DNA from: a virus
Virus record (IMG/VR): IMGVR_UViG_3300021364_000068
Span: 1 to 37,909 of that record
DNA: 37,909 nucleotides
Reading direction: 5' to 3' (one strand)
Below are positions 20,484 to 28,345 of the stretch, in pieces. Position 1 is the first letter of the stretch, and the number at the start of each line of letters is the position of its first letter. A program made the position numbers and the translations under genes. The notes beneath the pieces were generated by a model, which ran no database searches, had not been told where the DNA came from, and saw only the letters and a program-made list of their open reading frames with translations.

Positions 20484-22187
20484 TTATTGAATTATAAATT
20501 TAACTTTTTGACCATCAGCTTTAATTCCTTCTGTTAATTTAAAAGTAATTAATCCTGATGTGTTTTGTAATGTTTCATTTGGAGTGAATATTAATTTATA
20601 AGCATTTCCTGTTTTAATTGATACTTCTCCTGATTGATCTAAAGATCCTATATTTACTTTTGCTTGTTGTTCTTTATGATTTGCAAAATTAGTCATTGTA
20701 TTTCCTGTATCAAAAATTACATTATCTAATTCTAAAATAGTTTCATCATAATTTATATTAAATTGAGCACCTACTACTCCTTCTTCTTGTAAATTAATAG
20801 TAAAGTGTACTTTACCATCTACTAATTCAGAAACAACATCTAAATTAGATTCAATTTCATCTTGTAAAGCCATTGAAGTAACACTCATTCTTGCTTGAGA
20901 AGATTGAGCTGTACCTGTTTGAGCATAAGCACTTCCTTCTGCTGTTGGGACATATCCATGAGAAAAATCAACATCACCTATTAAAGAATGACCAAAACTA
21001 AATGCTTTATCTGCATCAGTAGGTTCTATGATGAATTTTTGTCCGAAATAATAATCATCAGTTGATACACCTAATTGTTCTATTCTACCCCAAACATTTT
21101 TAGATCCGTTAGTTGAATTAGTAAACCATTCACTTAATCCTTCTACACCTTGAACATGGCCTAAAGCTTGATAAGCATCTTCGGGTGTTATATTTCCTGA
21201 ATTATTTAATTCACCTAGCAAGTACTGAATAGCATAATCAAATGTATTTTGGTTACTTGTGTCTCCAGGTCCTCCTGCTCCAGTAGCATTACCTTGTTTA
21301 AAAATTATAAAGGCATCTGCTATTGTTAATATATCATCTAACCAAGAAGCTTGATCATTTACTTTAATTTCAAAGTAATATTTTTCATCTACAATTAAAT
21401 TACTAGTAATTACTTGCCCATTTGCATCAAAATTACCTGTTTCAATTGCATCTCCTGTTTTACCATTAACTCCATCAGCAGCATAAATTGCGTAAGTAAA
21501 ATCAGTAGCGTGATCAGCTTTAGCAGCTGAATTTAATGTTATAGTAACACTACCAGCATTTACCCCACTTACACTAGCTAATGAAATATTTTCTGTACCA
21601 GCATTTACATCTAATAATCCTGAGCTAGCACTTATATCTTCAAAATTAGCATAGTTAAGATCAGTAACGTTATTATAATTAGAATACCCTGTACCTTGTC
21701 TATCTTTAATTTTAAATTTAACATAGATCCAAGCAGTTGATAAAGGTAAATCTGAAGCTGATTGTATAATTACTCTACCTACGGACCAATCTGATACTGT
21801 AGAATAAGATCCTGCTCCAGCATTTAACCATCCTTGTTCATATTGAACATCTAAATCTGATTCAGCTATAGCTACACCAGCATAAGTGTTAATAGGATTA
21901 AACCTATACCCATTCCACATTGTCCAAGAATTTTGAGCATCTGAAGGTAAACCACTTGTTGGGTTAAATTCATGTGAAACATATTCTAATAATTTATTAT
22001 TCCATTCAAAGTCAAAATGAACACGATCAGGTGTCATTCCACTTCCATCTACTCCCTCAAATTTTACAGTAATAGTATCACCGACTACAAATCCATTTGT
22101 ATCTGCATCAATGTAACTGTGGCTTAAATATCCTTGTTGGGAAAAAGCCATAAAAGGTAACATTAATAAAAATAGTAGTTTTTTCAT
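20484..22187 (-). CDS. Exported cohesin/dockerin-type protein
   Basis: 567 residues with a signal peptide (MKKLLFLLMLPFMAFSQQ). Residues ~20-210 resemble a cohesin or carbohydrate-binding beta-sandwich (GDTITVKFEGVDG..., HFDFEWNNKLLEYVSHEF). A central region around 285-345 looks like a dockerin with two helix-loop repeats (ILTIADAFIIFKQ; GELNNSGNITPEDAYQALGHV). The C-terminal ~110 residues form a second cohesin-like domain (VHFTINLQEEGVVGAQFNINY..., ILELDNVIF). Cohesin and dockerin bind each other and build surface complexes. The ATG overlaps the stop of the 34-residue gene upstream. No PorSS C-terminal domain is evident. Confidence 0.7.
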   Translation of the reverse strand: MKKLLFLLMLPFMAFSQQGYLSHSYIDADTNGFVVGDTITVKFEGVDGSGMTPDRVHFDFEWNNKLLEYVSHEFNPTSGLPSDAQNSWTMWNGYRFNPINTYAGVAIAESDLDVQYEQGWLNAGAGSYSTVSDWSVGRVIIQSASDLPLSTAWIYVKFKIKDRQGTGYSNYNNVTDLNYANFEDISASSGLLDVNAGTENISLASVSGVNAGSVTITLNSAAKADHATDFTYAIYAADGVNGKTGDAIETGNFDANGQVITSNLIVDEKYYFEIKVNDQASWLDDILTIADAFIIFKQGNATGAGGPGDTSNQNTFDYAIQYLLGELNNSGNITPEDAYQALGHVQGVEGLSEWFTNSTNGSKNVWGRIEQLGVSTDDYYFGQKFIIEPTDADKAFSFGHSLIGDVDFSHGYVPTAEGSAYAQTGTAQSSQARMSVTSMALQDEIESNLDVVSELVDGKVHFTINLQEEGVVGAQFNINYDETILELDNVIFDTGNTMTNFANHKEQQAKVNIGSLDQSGEVSIKTGNAYKLIFTPNETLQNTSGLITFKLTEGIKADGQKVKFIIQ

Positions 22188-22288
22188 TTTTTGTTTTTCA
22201 TGTGTTTTGTTAATGAAGGGTACATTTCATATCCAATTTTTGTAAGCCATTCATCAACTTTAATTAATAATTGTTTTATTTTTTTCAT
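22184..22288 (-). CDS. Small basic protein, 34 residues
   Basis: This frame fills the gap between the second CsgG-like gene and the cohesin-type gene. Its ATG (22288) overlaps the TGA of the gene before it, and its TGA overlaps the ATG of the gene after it, ATGA at both ends. The product is basic and helical (MKKIKQLLIKVDEWLTKIGY..., ending HMKNKK). It may be a real small protein or a translational relay that keeps the downstream gene coupled. No family recognised. Confidence 0.55.
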   Translation of the reverse strand: MKKIKQLLIKVDEWLTKIGYEMYPSLTKHMKNKK

Positions 22289-22764
22289 AATTTTAATTTG
22301 TCAATAAGTTGTTCGCATACTTTTTTAAGTGCACTAGACACCCCTGCTTGTGAAAACTTACCTCCATCATCTATAATTAAAGTAGATGTAGAAATTGATT
22401 TTGAAGTTCCTTTAGCAGTTACTTCTTTGATTATTTCACCATCTACAAGTAACCTAGCACCTGCAATTATTTGAGTAATATCAGCTTTACGGCCATATAC
22501 TCCTAATTGCATGCTATTTTTCTTTACATCAAAATATAGTAATTCGACTCTGATACTTTTTGGTGCTTTATCACTCAGGTAGTAATCTTTATCTTGAATT
22601 ACTTCTTCTAATATATTTTTTACACCAAAAGCCAAGTCACGGTTACCCGCAAAAGGGCCCATAACAATGTTATTGGTAACTTTTTCTATGTGTATAGTCT
22701 CTTGACTATAACCATTAATGCCCAGTATTAGAGCAAAAATGAAACATAATGATTTCATATTCAA
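22285..22764 (-). CDS. Exported CsgG/YajG-like protein
   Basis: 159 residues with signal peptide MNMKSLCFIFALILGINGYSQ. The mature part has the alternation of strands and helices seen in the periplasmic core of CsgG and YajG proteins: a helix FGVKNILEEVIQD, strands IRVELLYFDVKK and QLGVYGRKAD, IIAGARLLVDGEIIKEVTA, and a terminal helix GVSSALKKVCEQLIDKL. It is too short to include the CsgG transmembrane barrel strands. It may work with the larger CsgG-like protein at 18777-19487. It heads the cohesin/lipoprotein transcript after a 140-base regulatory gap. Confidence 0.6.
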   Translation of the reverse strand: MNMKSLCFIFALILGINGYSQETIHIEKVTNNIVMGPFAGNRDLAFGVKNILEEVIQDKDYYLSDKAPKSIRVELLYFDVKKNSMQLGVYGRKADITQIIAGARLLVDGEIIKEVTAKGTSKSISTSTLIIDDGGKFSQAGVSSALKKVCEQLIDKLKL

Positions 22765-22801
22765 CTTTTTCGTTAAAAAAAAACGTTTTGAAAAACTTTA
22801 G

Positions 22802-22831
22802 AATTGAACAGTATTGCCGCACTGTTCGATT
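22802..22831 (-). promoter_or_regulatory. Leader hairpin with GCGGCAA loop
   Basis: AATTGAACAGT and ACTGTTCGATT pair over 11 bp with one G-T wobble around an 8-base loop that reads GCGGCAAT on the minus strand. It lies 38 bases upstream of the ATG of the CsgG/YajG-like gene and lacks a T tract, so it looks regulatory rather than terminating. Confidence 0.45.
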
Positions 22832-22839
22832 ATACTTCA

Positions 22840-22867
22840 ATTATACATATAAAAAAAGGGGGTCAAA
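22840..22867 (-). promoter_or_regulatory. Possible promoter TTTG-N18-TATAAT before the exported-protein operon
   Basis: On the minus strand TTTG (22864-22867) lies in the terminator stem and is followed after 18 bases by TATAAT (22840-22845). Spacing is one or two bases shorter than in P1-P5, so this is a weaker call. It would serve the CsgG/YajG-like gene. Confidence 0.35.
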
Positions 22868-22876
22868 TTGACCCCC
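22851..22876 (-). terminator. Intrinsic terminator after the 76-residue membrane protein gene
   Basis: On the minus strand GGGGGTCA, a short AAT-type loop, and TGACCCCC form an 8-bp GC-rich stem followed by seven T residues. It is the strongest terminator in the window and ends the replication/nrd transcript, 28 bases after the last stop codon. Confidence 0.88.
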
Positions 22877-22903
22877 TATCATTGTTATTTTACTTTATTC
22901 GCA

Positions 22904-23134
22904 CTATTTTTTAATAATGTGATATAAAACAAATGCGCCTACTAGACCGAGTAGACCTTCAGCACTTAGTGATCCTAAAATTCCCATAATGTTTTCTACT
23001 ACTGAAATTTCAGGCCAAAAAGGAATATTAACTCCTTTAAATAGTACTTCTAGTACTACTCCTAGTGCAATTAAACTGATGCCGATTTTTGTTAAATCAT
23101 CAGCCCAAGAACCAATTTTCTTTAATAAATCCAT
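22904..23134 (-). CDS. Small two-TM protein, 76 residues
   Basis: A polar N-terminal helix (MDLLKKIGSWADDLTKI) precedes two membrane segments, about 18-35 (GISLIALGVVLEVLFKGV) and 50-73 (MGILGSLSAEGLLGLVGAFVLYHI), and the protein ends in KK. No named family, though similar short proteins occur in marine T4-like phages as far as I recall. It is the last gene before the strong terminator, 68 bases downstream of nrdA. A holin-like role is possible but not supported by motif. Confidence 0.7.
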   Translation of the reverse strand: MDLLKKIGSWADDLTKIGISLIALGVVLEVLFKGVNIPFWPEISVVENIMGILGSLSAEGLLGLVGAFVLYHIIKK

Positions 23135-23202
23135 AATTAAAAGATTAAGTTATACAATAAATAACTTCCGGATTTTTGGCAATTGCGTGAAATAAATATG
23201 GA

Positions 23203-24918
23203 CTATCCGTCGCAAGACACACAATCTGCCATTCTTGAACCAAGATCACCCTTGATGACACTGTCAGTTCTTAGGTAATATAATGTTTTTATCCCAAGCT
23301 TCCACGCCTCTAAATGCACTTGATTTATCCATTTTGGCGAATCATTGGGATCAAATGACAAATTCAGAGATTGAGTTTGGTCAATATATTGTTGTCTTAT
23401 TGCAGCTTGGCGCACTAATTCTAACTGATTAATTTCAGGGAAAGTTAGAAATAATTCTTTTTCATCAGGAGTCAATACATTATCTGGTAAATCCATTACA
23501 GAACCCCCATCAGCTAACATTTGATCCCACCATTTATCTTTATCTTCTCCTTTTTCAATTAAAATTGATTGTAATACTTTATTTTTTCTAATAAAAGTAC
23601 CCTTAGCACCATTAAAAGTATAGATATTAGCTGGTAAAGGTTCAATACCTGCTGAAATTCCTCCTGTAATTACTGAATTAGAAACTGTAGGAGCAATTGC
23701 TAATAAGTGAGTATTTCTCATACCTGTTCCTCTACACCATAAAGGTTCTCCATATTCTACAGCTAAATCTCTAGATGCTTTTTCTGCTTTAGATCTAATA
23801 TCTGAAAATATATTATGAGTATGAGCAGTTGAAGCAATTGAATTAAATGGTAATTTCTTTTGTTGTAAAAATGTGTGCCAGCCCATTACTCCTAAACCTA
23901 AAGCTCTACCTTTAGAAGCATGTTTATGGGTTCTTTTTAATGAATCTCTACCACTAGATTTATCAATAAATTCTTGCATTACACCATCTAAAAACCACGT
24001 AGCTAATTCTACAGTATCAGTATCTTTCCACTCGTCATATTTAGCTAAATTTAAAGATGATAAACAACAAATAAATGAATGTTCTTCATCTGTAAATAAT
24101 GTAATTTCCGAACAAATATTAGTCATTGTTACATCTAAATTATGTAATCTATAAGCAATAGGATTATCTTTATTAACATTATCTTTATACATCACATAAG
24201 GTTCACCTGTTTCCATTCTAGATTTTAGAATAGTAGCCCAAGTGTTCATAGCATCAGGATCTCTAGTTTCTAATTTACGCATAAAAACATCATCTACAAC
24301 TACACATTGATGTAAATTTAAACATTGTCTATTAGGATCTCCTTTAGGTCTTCTAATTTGTAAAAATTCATATATATCTGGATGGTTAATATCTAAGTTT
24401 ACAGATGCAGCACCTCTTCTAACATTACCTTGATTAGTAGCAATAATTGCTGAATCGTAAATTTTACACCATGGAACAACACCTTCTGATTTTCCATTAC
24501 CTGTAATACCTTTTCCACGTGGTCTAATACGAGATACACTAATACCTACACCTCCACCAGATGCTGTTAATTTCATTAGTTCTGCGTTAGTTAAACCGAT
24601 TCCACGTATAGAATCAGGTGTATCAATACCAAAGCATGAAATTGGTAAACCACGATCTGTTCCCATATTTGATAAAACAGGTGATGCTAAACCAACCCAA
24701 CCATTCCAAAATAATTTGAAAAATTTATTGGCTAATTCTGGTTTTTTTAATCTCATAGCTGCTGCATTTGCAACTCTTCTATAAGCGGTTTTAACTGTTT
24801 CTCCAGGTAATAAGTATCCTTTAGATACTGTTGCTAAAGAAATTTCATCCATCCACTCAGGATATTGTTTTCCTGGTTCCCAATTTGTATAATCTACTTG
24901 TAATGCGTTATTTTCCAT
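23203..24918 (-). CDS. nrdA: Ribonucleotide reductase class I large subunit (NrdA)
   Basis: 571 residues. NrdA reduces ribonucleoside diphosphates to deoxy forms together with NrdB. The active-site residues are in place: Cys95 (ISCFG), the N267-x-C269-x-E271 radical/substrate triad (TNICSEI), the partner Cys284/285 (ICCLSSLNL) and C-terminal shuttle cysteines (DCVSCDG). At 571 residues it is much shorter than E. coli NrdA (761) because the N-terminal ATP-cone is missing, so dATP overall-activity feedback is probably absent, as suits a phage. nrdB lies 3 bases upstream. Confidence 0.97.
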   Translation of the reverse strand: MENNALQVDYTNWEPGKQYPEWMDEISLATVSKGYLLPGETVKTAYRRVANAAAMRLKKPELANKFFKLFWNGWVGLASPVLSNMGTDRGLPISCFGIDTPDSIRGIGLTNAELMKLTASGGGVGISVSRIRPRGKGITGNGKSEGVVPWCKIYDSAIIATNQGNVRRGAASVNLDINHPDIYEFLQIRRPKGDPNRQCLNLHQCVVVDDVFMRKLETRDPDAMNTWATILKSRMETGEPYVMYKDNVNKDNPIAYRLHNLDVTMTNICSEITLFTDEEHSFICCLSSLNLAKYDEWKDTDTVELATWFLDGVMQEFIDKSSGRDSLKRTHKHASKGRALGLGVMGWHTFLQQKKLPFNSIASTAHTHNIFSDIRSKAEKASRDLAVEYGEPLWCRGTGMRNTHLLAIAPTVSNSVITGGISAGIEPLPANIYTFNGAKGTFIRKNKVLQSILIEKGEDKDKWWDQMLADGGSVMDLPDNVLTPDEKELFLTFPEINQLELVRQAAIRQQYIDQTQSLNLSFDPNDSPKWINQVHLEAWKLGIKTLYYLRTDSVIKGDLGSRMADCVSCDG

Positions 24919-24921
24919 ATC

Positions 24922-25908
24922 TTAAAATAATGATGCTGCGTCCCAATTTTGAACACCTTTACTATAATTTGTTACTCTATTTGCAAAGAAATCTGTATGT
25001 TGTTTTCCAGCTGATAATGAATCAAACCATTTCATTCTTTGTACAGCTTCAGTATCAATTCCATTTACAATAGGACCATATCCTAAATCTCCCATTTTTG
25101 TATTTACTCTATGTTTAATAAATGATACTAAATCATATTTTGAACATCCTTCTAAATCTCCCATTTCATATACTTTATCAATAAAATCTAATTCTAATTT
25201 TAAAGATAAATGAGCAGCTTCTTCAATTTGTAATCTTAATTCAGGTGTATCTAATTCTGGGTGTTCTTTTAGAAGTGTTCTAAATAACCAACAACCGGCA
25301 TTTGAGTGTAAAGATTCATCTCTAATACTCCATTCTACTATTTGGCCTACTCCTTTAAGTAAATTTCTTAATTTAAATGATAATAAAACAGCAAAAGAAG
25401 AAAATAAATTAACCCCTTCTGTAAATGCTGAAAATATGGCTAATGATTTAGCTCTTTCATGCCAATCAGGAGTACCATCATGACTATCTCTTACATTCAT
25501 AAGGGTTTCAATTTTAGCCATTGTGGTTTCATCTTCTAAAAACTCACTAAAATCATCTAATCCTAATTCTTCATTTAATAAAGAATAAGCTTCGGCATGT
25601 ATCGTTTCAAAAGCACCAAATGTAACCGCCATTTTAATTACTTCAGGTTTTCTAAACCAAGAAGTTACTAAAGTAGACCAGTAATCGTTTACTACTGTTT
25701 CTGTTTGAGCAAATCCCTTAAGAATAGACCCAATTATATTTTTTTCTGTTTCATTTAAGTTTTGTTTCCAATCATTGACATCTGACATCATAGGCACTTC
25801 AGTGTGTAACCAATGTGCTTGTTGTTGTTTCATCCAATAATCGTGTGCTTCAGGGTATTCGAATGGTTTATAAACGATACGTTCCTGCAATAGAGATTTC
25901 TTTGCCAT
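24922..25908 (-). CDS. nrdB: Ribonucleotide reductase class I small subunit (NrdB)
   Basis: 328 residues, a ferritin-like diiron protein that generates the radical for NrdA. Metal ligands can be assigned as Glu70 (AQTETVV), Glu101 and His104 (ETIHAEAY), Glu164 (FTEGVNLF), Glu198 and His201 (RDESLHSNAG). The radical tyrosine is Tyr108, at the expected distance from His104. The first ligand is Glu rather than the Asp of E. coli NrdB. The C-terminus (NWDAASLF) is the docking tail for NrdA. It is transcribed with nrdA and lies 22 bases after the helicase gene. Confidence 0.97.
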   Translation of the reverse strand: MAKKSLLQERIVYKPFEYPEAHDYWMKQQQAHWLHTEVPMMSDVNDWKQNLNETEKNIIGSILKGFAQTETVVNDYWSTLVTSWFRKPEVIKMAVTFGAFETIHAEAYSLLNEELGLDDFSEFLEDETTMAKIETLMNVRDSHDGTPDWHERAKSLAIFSAFTEGVNLFSSFAVLLSFKLRNLLKGVGQIVEWSIRDESLHSNAGCWLFRTLLKEHPELDTPELRLQIEEAAHLSLKLELDFIDKVYEMGDLEGCSKYDLVSFIKHRVNTKMGDLGYGPIVNGIDTEAVQRMKWFDSLSAGKQHTDFFANRVTNYSKGVQNWDAASLF

Positions 25909-25930
25909 TTTTTTAATTTAATTCGTTAAT

Positions 25931-27301
25931 TTATTTTTCTAACTCGAAAAACTTTTTTCTTAATAACTGTTTGTCAAAAGTATCAACATCGGTATCAAAC
26001 TTATTAGATTGAGATGATGGAGCGAGTGTTTCATTATCCTCGCTATCTTGGTAATCAAATACTTCGAAGTGTCCTGTTGAAGTATCTGCATTTACAGAAA
26101 AAGTGAGACCATCCATCCCGTATCTATTTTTCATAATATGGAATCTACCTGTATTGTTTACTTTATCTTCTTTCTTACGAGAAAGAGACATTGCGAAGTC
26201 AGAAATCATCATTTTATCATATGATCCTGCTGCTTTATCTCCTTCAATTATTTTATCTTGAGCCCCAGCTCGATTTACTTGCGAAACTGACCAAATAGGA
26301 ATATTTAATTGTCTAGCAAGGCCTTTTGTGCTAGTATAAATATCATCAATTTCGTCCTTACGTTCACGATTTTTCTTTCTTGATGAAAGTAAATCAACGT
26401 AATCAATTATAACCATATCAGGTTTTATTCCCATTCCTGAGCATTTGTTAATATGAGATTCTATTGTTGAGATAGTTGCACGTCCTGTTGGGAATTCTTT
26501 AATTATCAACTGTCCTGGTAATTGAGGAATTGTTTCTTCTACTTTATCTCTAAATGAATCTATTTTATTAACTGGTACTTTGGTAAAAAAAGCGTCATAC
26601 CTTTTACCAACATAATCTTCTCCTAATTCAAGTGTATAATGGAGTACATTATATCCTAATCTAACAGCATAACCTCCTAGAGCAACAAGAGACCATGATT
26701 TACCACCTCCAGGATTACCAAAGATAAGACCAAAATCTCCGTTTCCAAGTCCACCTTGTAATAACCCATTAATACGTTCCCAAGGTGTTGGTATAGTTGT
26801 CCTTGAATTTTCTCTATATCTCTCTTCAATATCTTTAATATATTCATGTCCTATATTTTTATCTTGACCTGCTTTTAAAGCATTATCAATTAAAAAACGA
26901 ATACCATCAAAATCACCTCCTTTAAGTAAATCAACAGAAGACATTAATGCCTTTTTTAACTGTTGGTTCTTACAAAAGTTAGTAAATTCTTCTTGAACAT
27001 ATTCTAAATCATCATCTGAAGTTACATATGCTTCTTTAAGTTGTTCTTTAATTGAAATTTGTAAGACTTCATTATCTACTTTTTGTAGTTCAACCTTTAA
27101 AATATCTAATGAAGGAGTAGTATGATATTTGTCATAATAATTAAGTATTTCTTTTATAGCCCATTTTTGAGCGGGGTTTTCAAAATACTCATCTGAAATA
27201 ATATCATGTATATTGGTTAAAAATTCTTTATGTGTCAATAAAGAAGATAAAACCTTTACTTGAAACTCGTGTCCGTATTGATTTATACTATTTAATGTCA
27301 A
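25931..27301 (-). CDS. 41: Replicative DNA helicase, DnaB/gp41-like
   Basis: 456 residues. An N-terminal helical DnaB-type domain (about 10-130) precedes a RecA-fold ATPase with Walker A GNPGGGKS (195-202), the GE motif strand LHYTLELGED, Walker B MVIIDYVDLL, and the H3-like SVSQVNRAG. The length matches T4 gp41 (475). It unwinds DNA ahead of the leading-strand polymerase and couples to the primase, which is not in this window. The acidic C-terminus could bind partners. It overlaps the exonuclease gene by 4 bases. Confidence 0.92.
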   Translation of the reverse strand: MTLNSINQYGHEFQVKVLSSLLTHKEFLTNIHDIISDEYFENPAQKWAIKEILNYYDKYHTTPSLDILKVELQKVDNEVLQISIKEQLKEAYVTSDDDLEYVQEEFTNFCKNQQLKKALMSSVDLLKGGDFDGIRFLIDNALKAGQDKNIGHEYIKDIEERYRENSRTTIPTPWERINGLLQGGLGNGDFGLIFGNPGGGKSWSLVALGGYAVRLGYNVLHYTLELGEDYVGKRYDAFFTKVPVNKIDSFRDKVEETIPQLPGQLIIKEFPTGRATISTIESHINKCSGMGIKPDMVIIDYVDLLSSRKKNRERKDEIDDIYTSTKGLARQLNIPIWSVSQVNRAGAQDKIIEGDKAAGSYDKMMISDFAMSLSRKKEDKVNNTGRFHIMKNRYGMDGLTFSVNADTSTGHFEVFDYQDSEDNETLAPSSQSNKFDTDVDTFDKQLLRKKFFELEK

Positions 27302-28338
27302 TCTTTATAACCTTTAAACTGTGAAAATATATCTTTTAACCAAATATCTAAATTTCTAATCATACCACCCATTTTATCCTCATTATAAAATTGGATAAAC
27401 ATTTTAGGATTAAATTCAGGGAAATTATCTGTAATTAATTGATCTAAATACTCCTTTTCTCTTTCATCTATCATAGGAGTTCCTAAATCCATTACTCTAA
27501 AACTTGTCCTTAATTTATCTTCATCTTGTAATATTCTTGAATATACAACATGATCTTTAAACTTCCTAGTAGCTATATTAAAAATGTCTTCTAATATTAA
27601 ATCTTTTTCTTTTAATTCAGGGAACTTTTTAAATATGCCTTTTTCACCTAATCCTTTTACTCCTGGGATATTATCTGAATTATCACCTAATAATGTTTTG
27701 TATAAAATAAAGTTTTTAGGAGATACACCAAATTTTTCTTTTACTGTTTTAGGTGTATAATATTCTTTTTCCATTGGTCTATATAAAATAATTTTATCAG
27801 TAACCAATTGAACAAAATCCTTATCAGATGATACAATAAAACATGTAGAATTATGTTTTTTAACTAATTTTTTTGCTAATACCGCTATTATATCATCAGC
27901 TTCTACTTTATCAATTATAGTAGTTTTAACAGGTAATAATTTTAAATATTGTATTACACGTACTATTTGATCTACTTTTGAATCATGTTCTTCTTCTAAA
28001 CTATCAAATGCATCCCAATTAGTAACTCGTTGTAAATTTCTGCTTCCTTTGTATTCGGAGAGCAGGTTCTTGCGGTTGGCAGTTGAACCTGCTCCATCGA
28101 ATACTACATAAACAGAGGTTGGTTGGGTTTGTCGAATCATTGCACCTAAAGAACGAAAGAATCCACCTAACCCACCAATGTGAACTCCATCAGGATTAAC
28201 CATATTCATCATGGCAAAGTTTCTAAAAAATAGATTTAACCCATCTATTAGTAATACTTTATCGTGTTTTTTTAATATAGTTTCTTCCCCTTGCTCCTGG
28301 ACTTCGTCCAGCAACGCAAATAATTCTTTACGCTTCAT
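27298..28338 (-). CDS. rnh: 5'-3' exonuclease / RNase H, FEN family
   Basis: 346 residues from the preferred ATG at 28338 (MKRKELFALL). A longer frame to 28380 would overlap uvsX by 35 bases and add 14 residues with no family features. Domain evidence: LLIDGLNLFFRNF (first Asp), YVVFDGAG, EADDIIAVLA and SSDKDFVQLV (metal Asp residues), and the helix-3-turn-helix GDNSDNIPGVKGLGEKG. The family removes RNA primers and flaps, as T4 RNase H does. It is placed between uvsX and helicase genes. A short GC-rich patch occurs around 28040-28120. Confidence 0.9.
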   Translation of the reverse strand: MKRKELFALLDEVQEQGEETILKKHDKVLLIDGLNLFFRNFAMMNMVNPDGVHIGGLGGFFRSLGAMIRQTQPTSVYVVFDGAGSTANRKNLLSEYKGSRNLQRVTNWDAFDSLEEEHDSKVDQIVRVIQYLKLLPVKTTIIDKVEADDIIAVLAKKLVKKHNSTCFIVSSDKDFVQLVTDKIILYRPMEKEYYTPKTVKEKFGVSPKNFILYKTLLGDNSDNIPGVKGLGEKGIFKKFPELKEKDLILEDIFNIATRKFKDHVVYSRILQDEDKLRTSFRVMDLGTPMIDEREKEYLDQLITDNFPEFNPKMFIQFYNEDKMGGMIRNLDIWLKDIFSQFKGYKD

Positions 28339-28345
28339 AATGATT

